Counted from the stretch's first letter, positions 1-10,700 are shown. The stretch: DNA of 64,000 nucleotides from Pelagibius sp. Alg239-R121 (GCF_947331435.1 NZ_CAMZOF010000014.1:91691-155690), one strand, 5' to 3'. Notes: a model not told the origin generated them from the letters alone. Numbers and translations are program-made.

Positions 1-596
1 ACGATATCCAAATTATTTCGGTCTTTGGATTTTGTTGAAACTGCAATCGAAACGCCCGGCTCGTCAATCACGGCTATTTTCGACCCAGTTATCGCATCGC
101 ACCGCACACGATGTGGAATCAGCCCCGTTCGCCCTTCGTCAGACCCAGGATGGATCCAGAAACCGGGCGGGACCTTAGTTTGACCTGCGGCAATTCGATT
201 GAGCGCTTGCAGCCCAACTGTCATGGCGGCGCCGACCGAAGTGTGCCGAATGCCGCCCGAATACAGCAGCTTGTACGATGTTGATCGTGTCCTTACATCC
301 GGTGACATTCGGACACCAGGTGGTTGGGACGATCCAATGAGCGCTCGCAACGCCAGGACGACGTCTTCCAACTCCAGGGGGGCGCTTGTCGTCTTTCTTC
401 CGATCAACAACAGATCACCGCCCACGCCGACTACAATCGCGTTCAAATGGTCGATCGGTAGCTTCGGTTCTGTCGTGTTTGCCGCCGCTTCCTTTTGAAC
501 ACGTGCAAGGGAAACAACAATGAGATCGAAACTCTCCGCTCTACATTCAATAATGCCCAAGATCAGGAGAAGGCTTGCGACAGCAATACGCTTCAT
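1..596 (-). CDS. Secreted protein of unknown function, 3' end beyond window edge
   Basis: An open frame runs from an ATG at 596 to the window edge without a stop (about 198 residues visible). It opens with a signal peptide (MKRIAVASLLLILGIIECRA), so the product is exported. The ATG overlaps the TGA of the upstream 836-residue gene (ATGA), indicating translational coupling and membership of the same leftward operon. Residues about 45-145 resemble the central region of the RHS protein at 7770-13142: both have a GDLLLIG/GRLILIG strand, then LELEDVV or LHLDDVV, then RMSPD or TIDPD, then a helix starting TSVG or TYVG. Function is not recognised. The shared domain is seen by eye only. Reality of the gene is well supported by the signal peptide, start overlap and intact frame. 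Confidence 0.7.
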   Translation of the reverse strand, partial: MKRIAVASLLLILGIIECRAESFDLIVVSLARVQKEAAANTTEPKLPIDHLNAIVVGVGGDLLLIGRKTTSAPLELEDVVLALRALIGSSQPPGVRMSPDVRTRSTSYKLLYSGGIRHTSVGAAMTVGLQALNRIAAGQTKVPPGFWIHPGSDEGRTGLIPHRVRCDAITGSKIAVIDEPGVSIAVSTKSKDRNNLDI

Positions 597-3103
597 CGCA
601 ACCTCTGGATCCGGACTCTTGGTGAGTCACCTTCGCGATCGGGGGGTTCGACGATAATATTAACATCACCTGCCGAATAAAGAAAATTACCTGTATCGTC
701 AATTTTCTCAGATGAAAGATAATCGCCTTCTGAAACAGCGCCGGCGTTTAATTGAATAATTATAGTTATGTTAATAATCACGCTAACCGTCAGCAGCACA
801 AAGAGAATCGCCATAAGGATCTGCGGCTTCATGCCAGTCAAAAAAGCACTTGATAGCGTGCGGTTTTTAGAGGTACCAAACAACGATTTCCCGCCCCTCC
901 TCGCCTTGGAGACAGTGCGAATAAGAGTTGCCACAAGGACCACAAAAAGGAGTAGCGCCAGTAGCAGAAGCGCTAACACCCATAATGGAAAAGCGGCAAG
1001 ATATGCCCACAAGCTGCCCCAAAATCCCAATCCCGCCCCTGTTTCGCTACCGCCAATTGGAACATCTCTTGAATTGCCTTGGAGCCCACCTACGGGTTCG
1101 CTGGTTTGTGAGGTAACAGATTCTGAGCGTACGGTTTCTCGTGCTCGCGCCTCCTCCGCTAGACGCGCAGTCTCTCGTGCTCGTGCCTCCTCCGCTAGAC
1201 GCGCAGTTTCTCGTGCTCGCGCCTCCTCCGCTAGACGTGCAGCCTCCTTTTCATTTTTGATCTGACTTAACGCGGTTTCGACGTCAGTGTTAAGTTTCTC
1301 TTCTACCTGTTTTCGGATTTCTTGAAAAAGTAAGGCGTACCGATTATCCAGAGAGGCTGGTGGTTGCTGGGGCCAAATCGTGTCGACGCGATAAGCTGAC
1401 CAGATTTGTTCAATAAGAGATGCGAAGTACGTCACCCACTCTTTTTTGCTGCCGCTTCCAGCTGTGGGAGGCTTCGCATCGAATCCGACTGGCGCACCCA
1501 CGATCAGCTCTTTGATCGTAGAAAGTCTGTTTTTGTCGCGACTACGCACGCCTTTGATTGCCGCCGTGTGGCCAAGGTAGATTTCGTATTGGCCGTCCCA
1601 AGCGCGTAACGCTTCATTGATACGATCCTCCACACCGCGGCTTACGTACTCTTTGGTTTCCGCCAGAAGCACATCGGTTTTGAAATCTACCGAAGAGATT
1701 GAATTCAGAAGGTTCAAATTTCCGAGATCCTGACAAACAATAAACAAACAATCGCGGATGCGCACAGGATCGACGATACGTGTTCCATCGCCCAGTTTCA
1801 TTGACACGATGAAGCGTTCATCGGGGGGCTTGAAAAACCAGGTCCTATCCGCTATCGATCTAAAATTATCCCTATACTGGCCTGCTGCAATAGTTTCACG
1901 AGCAGCCTCAAATGGGGTCGCGATCAGGGCATTGACACGCGCCGGAAGGACGTCACCTAGTTCTTGCAAGTAGCTTTGCTTGACTCGTTGTCGCACCTCC
2001 GCTTGTTCCTGATCCGGTACACCAAGCACGTAAGCCTCGACGAGGAGACTTTGAAGTCGGGGAAATAGCTTCTCGACAATCAGGCTGCGGCTGGTCTCCA
2101 CTTCGGCATGCGCTATGAGATCAGTGCGGATCAAGCGCTCGATCTCCCCTGGGTCAGTTAGGGGCAGCACATGCTTTTCAATGAACTCATCGAAACGCTG
2201 TTTTTCTAGATTGGCCGCACCCTCCTCGATCATAATCCGCACAATGGAGAATAACGGGTAAATATAGTGCCAATCCTCCTTGCTTTCGCTCTGCTTGTCG
2301 ATCGCACGTTGGACCGAACCGGTCCAACTCGAGGAAATCTGACCTCTGGTCCAAAGTTCGGGCGCCAGCTCAGAATCGATCGCCGTTTTCTGGATCGCGA
2401 TCTGCTCCTTGACATGGGCAATGATCTGCTTAATACGTCGTTCGACGGCATCGGACACTTCTGCCAATAACGCGGGCTCCGCGCGCTGCATTTTCCGAAC
2501 AAGTGTTCGTTTGACGAAGTTTTTCTCGTCCAGAGCCGGCCAACCAGCCTTCTCCATCTCCTCGACCTGCTCGATCGAGGGATAGTGATTAAGCGAAATG
2601 CGGTTCATTTGAGCTTCGACCGCCTCGTCTCTCGCCCTCACGAAGAGGGCTCCGGCAGTATCCGAAAATGCCTTTTTGCTTTGCTCAAATTGTACTGTGA
2701 AAGCTTCGCGCATTGAACGACGAAAGGCTTCCTCGCTCAACTCGCTTTCCGCGATTTCGACGCTTCGGTATGCGCGTGCAAGCGCTTCGTCGAATTCTTG
2801 TTCTAGCCTTTGATCGAGGAACTCGAGTGTCAGCTTCTCGCTTTCCTCCGCAGTCGAATGATTTTCGATGTTGGAGAGGATCTGTTGTTTGATCTCGCCG
2901 CGAAGGGTCTTCGCCTCCTGTTCGGCTTTGTAGCGCCCGCCCGCATCCTGAGCAGCCTCTCGCGCGAACATCTTGGCAGATAGCAGACGACTCTTGTGCT
3001 TGGCATCTTGCTGCGCGTGTGCCGGGTCGCTCGCCGTGGTCGAACCGATTAACGCGATTACCAGCGCTATTAAAAAAAGACCACTCTTTGGCAAGGGACC
3101 CAT
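593..3103 (-). CDS. Coiled-coil membrane protein of unknown function
   Basis: 836 residues from the ATG at 3103, preferred over an upstream in-frame ATG at 3136 because it has AAGG just upstream, lies 5 nt after the previous stop and starts directly at a signal or anchor sequence (LFLIALVIALIGSTTA). Most of residues 30-640 is charged and helical, consistent with a long coiled-coil or helical-bundle protein. A tandem repeat of ARLAEEARARET lies near residues 630-665. Two hydrophobic segments follow (about 710-745 and 770-795), so the C-terminal tail probably returns across the membrane. Third gene downstream of the MotA/ExbB-like gene and coupled to the next by ATGA overlap. No family recognised; a structural or tether role in a membrane-spanning assembly is inference. 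Confidence 0.75.
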   Translation of the reverse strand: MGPLPKSGLFLIALVIALIGSTTASDPAHAQQDAKHKSRLLSAKMFAREAAQDAGGRYKAEQEAKTLRGEIKQQILSNIENHSTAEESEKLTLEFLDQRLEQEFDEALARAYRSVEIAESELSEEAFRRSMREAFTVQFEQSKKAFSDTAGALFVRARDEAVEAQMNRISLNHYPSIEQVEEMEKAGWPALDEKNFVKRTLVRKMQRAEPALLAEVSDAVERRIKQIIAHVKEQIAIQKTAIDSELAPELWTRGQISSSWTGSVQRAIDKQSESKEDWHYIYPLFSIVRIMIEEGAANLEKQRFDEFIEKHVLPLTDPGEIERLIRTDLIAHAEVETSRSLIVEKLFPRLQSLLVEAYVLGVPDQEQAEVRQRVKQSYLQELGDVLPARVNALIATPFEAARETIAAGQYRDNFRSIADRTWFFKPPDERFIVSMKLGDGTRIVDPVRIRDCLFIVCQDLGNLNLLNSISSVDFKTDVLLAETKEYVSRGVEDRINEALRAWDGQYEIYLGHTAAIKGVRSRDKNRLSTIKELIVGAPVGFDAKPPTAGSGSKKEWVTYFASLIEQIWSAYRVDTIWPQQPPASLDNRYALLFQEIRKQVEEKLNTDVETALSQIKNEKEAARLAEEARARETARLAEEARARETARLAEEARARETVRSESVTSQTSEPVGGLQGNSRDVPIGGSETGAGLGFWGSLWAYLAAFPLWVLALLLLALLLFVVLVATLIRTVSKARRGGKSLFGTSKNRTLSSAFLTGMKPQILMAILFVLLTVSVIINITIIIQLNAGAVSEGDYLSSEKIDDTGNFLYSAGDVNIIVEPPDREGDSPRVRIQRLR
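1134..1241 (-). repeat. Three tandem 36-bp coding repeats
   Basis: Three consecutive 36-bp units at 1134-1169, 1170-1205 and 1206-1241 differ at only a few positions. Read on the minus strand they encode three copies of the 12-residue heptad-like unit ARLAEEARARET in a coiled-coil stretch of the 836-residue protein. In-frame tandem units of this kind can vary in copy number between strains. Confidence 0.9.
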
Positions 3104-3108
3104 CTGCC

Positions 3109-4056
3109 TTATTCGACCGACTGAAGCTGGTACCACGTCACATCAAGGAAGGCATACCCGGCTTGTTGGAGTCGTTCGCGGATTTGGTCGATCTGTCGTT
3201 TGTAGAACTCGTTGACCTTTGCCCTGCGATCCTCGGGAGTCGTTGTTTGATCTAGTATCTTGTTGACGAGCTGTTTGGACTTGGCGTCCAACTCTGCCGG
3301 GCGTGCAAGGAGAAGGTCAAGAATGCGCGTGAGGACCTCGCTCTGTATGCGTTTGGCATCCTGTTCAAATGTATCGACGCCCTCCAAAATTGCGTTGTGA
3401 ATTAGGGCTCTATTGGTGGGAACTACGATTTTGGCCTTGGCCAGCGCGAGTTGCGCTTTCTGATCCGAGGATAGCTCGCCGAATTGTACGTCCTCGATAA
3501 CCGTCAATTCGTCGGCCCACTTCTGAACCGGCTCTTTTTGAAATCCTGCACGCGCTTCAACCAGATTTGCTTTCTCCAACACCCTGGCATAAAGGCCATC
3601 AAGATATGACTGTCTCGACGCCGCTTTGCCATCAAACAAACTCTTGATTTGGGAGGAAAATACCTGAAATTCGAGATCGTCGATCACTGTATTATTTAGT
3701 CTTACGCGAAATCCCGAAGAAAAAATGGCAAATCCGATTCTCGCACGCTCTTCAATCTTAACTGCGTTCCAAGCCTCGAGCATCCTCAGTCTCTGCAATT
3801 CGTATATATTACGCCACTCCAATATTCTTGCCTGCTCAGGTTTTGTTTCGCCAATACCTTCAATCTGGTCTTTCAAATCTTTATTTTCCGCCTCGATATA
3901 TTGACCAACCAATTTGTTCTTAGAAATCTCCAAAACCGCCACCAAACTTAGAATCATGATCAAAGGGAACAAAAGTTGCGTAAACAGGTTCCATATCATG
4001 TCTTCGTCCTGGGAGCTTTTTCCGTAGACCAACGAGCGCGCACTCCTTGTATTCAT
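3109..4056 (-). CDS. Single-TM protein, candidate MotB/ExbD-like partner
   Basis: 315 residues with one N-terminal membrane segment (about 21-42, IWNLFTQLLFPLIMILSLVA) and a long charged, helical remainder, probably periplasmic. It starts 9 nt after the stop of the MotA/TolQ/ExbB-like gene and ends 5 nt before the next gene. Order and topology (multi-TM channel protein, then a single N-terminal TM partner) match MotA-MotB, TolQ-TolR, ExbB-ExbD and ZorA-ZorB pairs. An Asp-Met pair sits just before the membrane segment, roughly where MotB-type proteins carry the proton-binding Asp, but the alignment is uncertain and there is no Asp inside the hydrophobic core. No OmpA-like peptidoglycan-binding motif recognised. 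Partner assignment rests mainly on context. Confidence 0.65.
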   Translation of the reverse strand: MNTRSARSLVYGKSSQDEDMIWNLFTQLLFPLIMILSLVAVLEISKNKLVGQYIEAENKDLKDQIEGIGETKPEQARILEWRNIYELQRLRMLEAWNAVKIEERARIGFAIFSSGFRVRLNNTVIDDLEFQVFSSQIKSLFDGKAASRQSYLDGLYARVLEKANLVEARAGFQKEPVQKWADELTVIEDVQFGELSSDQKAQLALAKAKIVVPTNRALIHNAILEGVDTFEQDAKRIQSEVLTRILDLLLARPAELDAKSKQLVNKILDQTTTPEDRRAKVNEFYKRQIDQIRERLQQAGYAFLDVTWYQLQSVE

Positions 4057-4065
4057 CTCTCCACC

Positions 4066-5421
4066 TCATTCACCAAATGGCCGGGGCCACCATCCTCTTT
4101 TCTTCGGCTTATTGCTGTAGCTATCGGTAATCGCCTTTATTTCAGCGACGAGCTTTTGATGCAGGTCGGTGATTGAGTCCAAGTCCTTAATTTCTATAGT
4201 CACGTGGGTGCGATGTTCCTGCTTCCTCACTGCGCTCAACAGTTCGTCAAACCTTCGGTCAACTTTGTCTCTATGGGAATTTGACTTCTTTTCCATCTCG
4301 CCCTCGGTCTGAGTTATCTTCTCAGAAAGCATGTTCGCCACTCGTGTCAGAACCTCGGCGAAGGCGGCGCCAAGTCCGTCGACAGCATTCTTAGTTGCCT
4401 CCGGTTGGTTTGCGAGTCCCGTCTCTACTCCTTTGATGGCTTTCTTAATTTCAGCAAGATCGGATTTTAGAACGCCGGCGGTATGGTTTTTATCGAAACT
4501 GTCGGGGAGAGACTTAACCGAGTCGTTTACGTTTGTGAGTCCTGTAGAAATCGAATTCCACAATTTAATAATTTTTTCCGGCGATTGCTTCTCGACGGCG
4601 GCAGAAAGCCGATCCACCGCCGTCTTTAATTCAACTATGCTGTTTTCGGTTCCAGCCAATTCAACACTGGTCGATTTCAATCTTTCCTCAAGGCGGGCGA
4701 GAGAAGACTCGGTAGAACCGGCGGTTGGATCTGAGAGATCATAGATCCATCGCCAGACCCGGATCACCAAGGGCCCAAACACGTAAGCCAACACCGTCCC
4801 AGTAAATGTACTGAGAAGGGCGGTTCCGAAGGCTTTCAGCAGAATGTCGAGCGTATCAACGGCACCAACGTTCCCGACGACGTCTTTCATCCCCCAACCG
4901 ATGAGCATAAATCCCCACAACGTACCCAGCAGTCCGAACTCAATCCACTGGCGCTCGTAGCGAAAATGCAAAGGCAGGACGTCGGCTTCGTCGTAGAGCC
5001 GTTCCTCCGTTATTCTCCCCCTTGCCGCCTGCGTCGTGTTACGTGCTAGGTCGAAAAAGAACCAGCAAAACAAGAATGGAGTAACTGCTGAAAGGTCAAT
5101 CGAGGCCCCTCGTAAAATAGCGATAAAACGGCTAAAAAATCTAACGCGCTCGTCTATGCTGGCACGCTCAGGTTCACTGGATAGCGGCCTGTCCGACGTC
5201 TCGAATATACTTTGGTTCGACTCGATCTGATTCGGAATTTCACTAATGTTGATGACTAAAAATGTTACGGAGATTGCTAACCCAGTAATAGCGATCAGCA
5301 ACAGAATAATTAGAATCAGCTTTTTACCGGCGGATTTCGGGTTCACAAAATGGTATTTTACGGCGCCAATAGATTGCTTTGCCGCACTCCTAGGCAGTCG
5401 GCCTGTAGTCGCTTTTTTCAT
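4066..5421 (-). CDS. MotA/TolQ/ExbB-like proton-channel family protein with coiled-coil tail
   Basis: 451 residues. Hydrophobic segments lie at about 33-57, 97-118, 160-180 and 190-215. The last two carry the family pattern, GLLGTLWGFMLIGWGMKD followed by a short loop and FGTALLSTFTGTVLAYVFGP, typical of MotA/TolQ/ExbB proteins that form the ring around a single-TM stator partner. Residues about 230-400 are a charged, heptad-like coiled-coil tail, a feature also known from ZorA of the Zorya defence system. The gene follows the TPR lipoprotein gene by 6 nt. The expected role is conversion of ion flow across the inner membrane into force on the neighbouring proteins. No helicase or nuclease gene follows, so it is not a canonical Zorya locus. 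Confidence 0.75.
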   Translation of the reverse strand: MKKATTGRLPRSAAKQSIGAVKYHFVNPKSAGKKLILIILLLIAITGLAISVTFLVINISEIPNQIESNQSIFETSDRPLSSEPERASIDERVRFFSRFIAILRGASIDLSAVTPFLFCWFFFDLARNTTQAARGRITEERLYDEADVLPLHFRYERQWIEFGLLGTLWGFMLIGWGMKDVVGNVGAVDTLDILLKAFGTALLSTFTGTVLAYVFGPLVIRVWRWIYDLSDPTAGSTESSLARLEERLKSTSVELAGTENSIVELKTAVDRLSAAVEKQSPEKIIKLWNSISTGLTNVNDSVKSLPDSFDKNHTAGVLKSDLAEIKKAIKGVETGLANQPEATKNAVDGLGAAFAEVLTRVANMLSEKITQTEGEMEKKSNSHRDKVDRRFDELLSAVRKQEHRTHVTIEIKDLDSITDLHQKLVAEIKAITDSYSNKPKKRGWWPRPFGE

Positions 5422-5427
5422 GCCTTA

Positions 5428-7350
5428 TCATCTATCGCGGCAGATGGCGACAGCGTGTGCGTCGATATCGTCCTCGCTTTTTGCATCTTTGTTCCCCCCG
5501 TTATCGGAAATCATCTCTGCAATTGATAGGCGTCCTTCGACATCTACCCGCTTTTCCATCCCCAGAATTTCATAGGCTTTACACAAATCACTTAAGTATG
5601 ACTGAATTCGAATTGGGGATTGAAGTTTCCCACGCTCAAAATAGCACTCTGCGCAAGAAGAATTTTTCTCAATAGCTTTAGAAAGATATTCTAGAGCCCT
5701 TTTTTTCCTACCCCTCTTACGATTTGTTCTTGCAAGAAATAAGTACGGTTCATAACGATCACTATTTTCATCTGTCATTTTCGAAAATAGTTCAATTGCT
5801 TCTTCTTCCTCGCCATCGCGGATGAGGAGCTTCCCGAGTCCAATTTGAGCCTCGGGCTCGCCGGCTTCCGCGGCTTTCTTGAAATGGGCCTTCGCCTTTG
5901 GCCAATTGCCGTTTCCAGCATAGATATTGCCAATTTGTGTCAACACTGCCGGGGTCTCTGGAAGCTGCTGCCAGTAGTTAAGTGTGATCCTCTCGCGGGC
6001 ATTTTCCATACAGGCGCTCGACGGCCAGTTTCGAACATAGTCTCCGTATCCCTCGTAGGTGTCGGTGCGCGTTGCTTCACGGTAGGCGTTGAAACTTTGC
6101 TCGATCTTCTCCATCTGCGCGCGTTGTCGCCCAGTACCCTCTGGAAAGGCGGCTTTATATACACGAAACGGTTCACTGACGCAGGAGGTTCCAGCTTCAC
6201 GTAAAAGGCTGGGCTCAACAAGATCCCGTACTGGTTTGGCATACCGGCCCGATGGCCAACGTCTTAGATATTCAAGCGCAGGGCCCTTGGCGCCATTGAC
6301 CGTTTCGGTTGCTTTGCGAACGTCACGAAACTCTTTGAACTCCGGATCGATCAACTTCACCGTCTTATGATCGCGAACCACGACGCCTTGATTTTTCACA
6401 GCAACACCGACCTCAAGAGTGAGGGATGCTTCCTCGTCGATGTCCGGAGCATGGAAGGTAATGGGCACGCGTCTGTTCATGCCACTGTCGAGGTTCTGGA
6501 TCGATTTTGAAATCAATGGCTGCGTAGCACCATCGTAACCACTAATTTGTAGCGCCACATCGAGACCTTCGATCGTCGCGCTACTGGCGTTTTTGAGATC
6601 GGCAAAGACTGTGTACGCAGTGTTGTCGAAGAGCGGCTCGGCCGCGCTTAAGTTTTCCAGGGTCAGCGATATCGCGACAACGATAGGTTCGAGTTTTACA
6701 TTGGTCGGCTCTGGCAGTTTGGGGCTCGGTGGAGGAAGCGCGGCTAAACTCCCGATCCGGTCCGAGGAAGGACTTGGTTTTGCTATATCCTGTTTCTCGA
6801 GGTTGTCTAATTCTTGAACTAAAATAGTGGTGTGCGGCGCAGTCCCACGATCTTGATTCTGGTCTGTAGCGGTGGAAGGCGGGCGTGCAGCTGTTTGAGA
6901 GGGTTCCTGCGAAATCGTCTCTTCTCCAACTCGCTTTTCGTGCGCTGTCGGACTATGAGGTTCGGGCAAGCCATTCGTGACGGTTGTACCCCCATCATCG
7001 TGCTCTTGGGGGCGATCATTCGTCTCTTCCAGACCGACTACCTTTCGCCAATCAAACTCTTCGGCGATGGTCACGAATTTGTCTGCCGTCTCGCATCCGC
7101 TCAAAAGCACACATGCCATAACGAAGGAGGTCAACCTGCCGAGTGCCCGCCATGGCCACTGAGGCCGAGCAGTGCCTCCATATGCTGGATGTGGAGGCTC
7201 ACCTGTCCGGAAGTTCACAAGATTGAGTTGCAATCTTGATTGCTGGCGCGAATTAGCCAAGAAATCCCAAGGTCGAAGTTCTGCATGAACAGACCAGCGA
7301 GAATTTGATGACATATTTCCTCGTATCCCGAACGGCAAAATCATATGCAC
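5428..7350 (-). CDS. TPR/Sel1-repeat lipoprotein
   Basis: Predicted lipoprotein: VMACVLLSGC is a clear lipobox with the Cys at codon 7093-7095. The longest frame puts 85 residues before this Cys, too many for a signal peptide, so the true start is probably nearer, possibly the TTG at 7134 or another non-ATG codon. After a Pro/Ser/Thr-rich linker, residues about 215-335 look like a beta-sandwich of CARDB type (ISLTLENLSAAEPLF, then paired strands). The C-terminal third (about 450-600) contains TPR/Sel1-like helical repeats, e.g. GNWPKAKAHFKKAAEAGEPE. First gene of the five-gene leftward operon. A periplasmic scaffolding role is inference. Confidence 0.75.
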   Translation of the reverse strand: MHMILPFGIRGNMSSNSRWSVHAELRPWDFLANSRQQSRLQLNLVNFRTGEPPHPAYGGTARPQWPWRALGRLTSFVMACVLLSGCETADKFVTIAEEFDWRKVVGLEETNDRPQEHDDGGTTVTNGLPEPHSPTAHEKRVGEETISQEPSQTAARPPSTATDQNQDRGTAPHTTILVQELDNLEKQDIAKPSPSSDRIGSLAALPPPSPKLPEPTNVKLEPIVVAISLTLENLSAAEPLFDNTAYTVFADLKNASSATIEGLDVALQISGYDGATQPLISKSIQNLDSGMNRRVPITFHAPDIDEEASLTLEVGVAVKNQGVVVRDHKTVKLIDPEFKEFRDVRKATETVNGAKGPALEYLRRWPSGRYAKPVRDLVEPSLLREAGTSCVSEPFRVYKAAFPEGTGRQRAQMEKIEQSFNAYREATRTDTYEGYGDYVRNWPSSACMENARERITLNYWQQLPETPAVLTQIGNIYAGNGNWPKAKAHFKKAAEAGEPEAQIGLGKLLIRDGEEEEAIELFSKMTDENSDRYEPYLFLARTNRKRGRKKRALEYLSKAIEKNSSCAECYFERGKLQSPIRIQSYLSDLCKAYEILGMEKRVDVEGRLSIAEMISDNGGNKDAKSEDDIDAHAVAICRDR

Positions 7351-7769
7351 TCTCTTTCGGGTCGGCTTGGTGTCGTCTCATATGTTAATGCGGTTACTAC
7401 AACCAATGTTAGTTGTACTCATGACGACTGTCGAATCTTTGGTGTCAATGTATCAATTTTAATGGAGAAAAACTTCGCGCCACACCCTGTCCGTGCGTAC
7501 CTTCGATACCTGACAAGTGTTCTAAAAGGCTAGTAATGCGAACCTCTCGACAAAAGCTGTATCATCACCCGCGCTCTAAGTTACTCATGTCGTACCAGGA
7601 GGTTCAAAAGTTCTGGCAATTGCGCAAATCCTGCGTCGAATCAAGTTCGTTGCCTAGTTTAGTACGCATGCCCCTCCACACGGGGAGGTCTAGCCTTTTG
7701 AGTCGAATCAAGCGCTTACTTGACAGTGGTAGCCAGTTCCCGCCATGACATCCAACCATCGTGTGATCG
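7351..7769. other. Intergenic gap between RHS gene and lipoprotein operon
   Basis: About 420 bp without a convincing gene on either strand. It separates the stop of the RHS gene from the longest possible start of the lipoprotein gene, so it probably carries the promoter of the five-gene operon, although some of its right half may be 3' untranslated sequence. No strong Rho-independent terminator was recognised; the short CCCC/GGGG inverted element near 7670-7690 lacks a T-tract. Confidence 0.5.
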
Positions 7770-10700
7770 TTACTCCGCCGCTCCCCACGCCATCGAAGCG
7801 ATCCGTCCATAGTTGTCCGAACGGATTTTTACCTGAGAAGGGCCGAGCCGGACTTCTTCAGTTCCGGTGCCCTGGTTATCCAGTGATCGGTAGTCGATCC
7901 GCAATCCACTCGGCAGTACGATGGTTTGCAACCGCCTAATTTCTTCCTCGGAACGATAAACCCATGACGTAATACCTCCGTCGAACGCCACGTACTTTTT
8001 GAGGCGACCCTCCGGGCCCAAAGTCGTGACGGACGTCGTGCCCGCCCGTTCGGTTTCGATCGTTATCAAATCACCGGCGTTCGAATATGCCAGTTTCTCT
8101 AAGGACAAGAGCGACTTGATCTGCGTCACCTTCCCGTGGTTATTCCGGACGATTTGAGTCCCCTGCAGCTCGCCACTGCGGGTTAGTCGCCCAAACTCCG
8201 ATATGCGGCCCCGGTCGTCATATCGCGTAGCATAAATGAACCCCGACGAATCGGTTACTTCGACAAGGCGGCCCATAAAATCCCATTTTTCCTCAAGCCA
8301 CTGACTAGATTTACCGTTTTTATGGGGCGCACTGATTAGAATCCCGGTGGGTCGACCATCGCGATCGCGGCGCGGTCGCAACACTGTTTTGCCAAGTTGA
8401 ACAGACGCGATGCGTCCATCAGGCTGCCATGAAAGCTGTGCGGCCGGGACGTCATCAACCGAAACCTTAGTGGTGCGCCCCTTAGTGTCGTTGGTGATCT
8501 GGTAGAGCGGACCACCAAGAGCATTGGTAGTCTCAGTTTGGCCGTCCGAGCTAATCAATCGTGTGAAAACGGCCACTCCATCGTGCGAATGGGTTTCGCG
8601 CACTTCCCTGCCCTTGCCGTAACGCCATCGGACCATTCCCCCGTTGCTGAGTTGCGCCTCGGAGGGGCGCATGCGCTGGTCAAAGGCCCATTTCACAGGC
8701 ATGTCTCCAGGCTGGTCCGACATCACACTCAGTTCCGAGCCATGCTGTGTCTCGGAGATGGTATATTCAATTTTATGGGTTCGGCTCTGCTGCCAGCGCA
8801 ACCGGGCCTGATCGTCATATCCAAAAGAGAGTTCTTGTTTGTTGTCACCGCCAATTCGGGAAAGTCGGTTCGCTTCGTAGGCGTAGGTCCATTCAACCTG
8901 CCCACTCGTACCATTGCTCGAGCTCGGCCGAGAAACCGTACTTAGGCGACCGGCGACGTCATATTTGAATTCGACCGCTTCAGTTGGAGCTGGCGCCTGC
9001 TTGCTGAGAATCCCGATTTGCTCCGCTACGCCCCCGATGATGCGGTCGAACTGGTCGTATTGGAGTGAAATTTTGGCGACGACGTCTTTTCCCTGAAAAC
9101 CGACAATTTGGGTGAGATGTCCCGCTTTGTCCCGCACGTAATGAAGCGCTGAACCATCAGATTCCACTAACATCAAATAGGTATCGTTGCCGAAATGCCA
9201 AACGGTTCCATCCCTGAACAATAATTGTATAGTCTTCGCCTTGAGAACATCGCTCTGCGCAACGCCGACTCCCGAAATTTCTGGATGGTTCGGGGCGACA
9301 GTCAACTCACCAAAAGGTTCCACCCGGGCTGCGCGATTGAACCGAACATTGATCGTCCCCAAGGGGCTGACAAGATGGAATTGGGGTCTGTAAGTTTTCT
9401 CCTTAGATCTCATTTCCTTCTCTATACTACTGTCCGACTTTAGAGGTACTGGTACCTTCAGTAGTCGCGGAAGGTCGAATGTCCAGCCCTTTCCTAACGA
9501 GCCTTCGGGGTCAAAAAACGAGTTGTAGAACCGCGTCAGCCTGATACTGCGCCCCAATCCGATCGGAACGGTCATGTCTGTCACCGATTGGCGATTTGGT
9601 GCGAGTGAACGGGTTGTCGCGCCCGGCAATGTGACCATCGAAGGTATTGCACCATCCGATGTGACTACAGCGCGGTTGATACTGATGGGCGACGACGCCG
9701 TACGCGCAAGCCGTGGAATCTCTCGTATCGCCATTTCTGCCTTGATTCTGGATTCTTTGAAGAATGAGGCATCTTCCTGCAGTAGGGAATGGGATTCAGC
9801 AAGGTTAGCCTCAGCGTAAGCGTGAACGTCGGCGGCGTCCGGCGCAAGGTTCACTCCACCATAAATTTCGCTGCCCCTTCCGTCTGACTGGTACCTGCGT
9901 TCAGTCAGAGATGGCGTAGTGGTATCCATCGAAAACTCTGCAACACGATAGTCACGCATCCATACGGGCATCGCCTCACCGAGGTCACGCAGCCGTTCGG
10001 CAACCGCGCTAACCAGCGCAATTCTTTTTAATTCGTGAAAAATCGCCACAGGCTGATCCCGGCCATTGCCGGGGGGTGGTATCAGGACCACTTCATCGGC
10101 GATTTTCGAGTACTTTTCGGTAAACCAAAGTTTGAACGCGATGGCGCCGTCAGAAGATTTGCCTTTCTCGTCGTCAACCAATTGCCCGTTTTCCCAGCGC
10201 ATTTTCTGAGTTTCAATCTGGAGTGGCAGATCAAACAGCGAAAGGTTGCTCGCTCCAGCGTCGTACCGGGCGACACGAGTTGGCTTGATCCAAAAGCGTT
10301 CCCAGTTCGAGTTCTTATTCTTTTGTTCCCGTTTGCCGAAGAAGACCGCATTGAGAATGCTCTCGTAGCCTGGAACACGTGAAGAAATATGTTCTTTGGT
10401 GACGTTGTCCTTGCCGAGCTGATAGCTCTTCATAATCCGGTCACACTGGAACAGGACCCAGCCGACATAGGTGTCGTCCGTTCCTGGGCCGTGCTTCACA
10501 TCCATGGTCGACCCTTGTGGGTTCGTTTTATCCGGATCAATCGTCACCGATGGGGCTTTGCCGTGGTCGTAGATTGCACGAAACACCGTAACAACGTCAT
10601 CAAGGTGCAACGGTGGCAAGGTTCGATTTTTGCCATCGCCACCTATCAAGATCAAACGCCCCGTCGATTTATCGACGGCTACGCCCTTTATGTGCCCTAG

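Noticed and set aside
199..498. Plus-strand frame of 99 codons near the left edge
   Set aside because: It lies opposite the secreted-protein frame on the minus strand that has a signal peptide and a coupled start; its translation is Ser/Thr/Arg-rich with no domain.
1..7350. Identification of the MotA/ExbB-like operon as a Zorya defence system
   Set aside because: The ZorA-like tail is suggestive, but no ZorC/ZorD or ZorE effector follows and the partner lacks a recognisable OmpA-like domain.
7666..7690. CCCCTCC/GGGGAGG element as a Rho-independent terminator
   Set aside because: Stem is short and imperfect and there is no T-tract in either direction.
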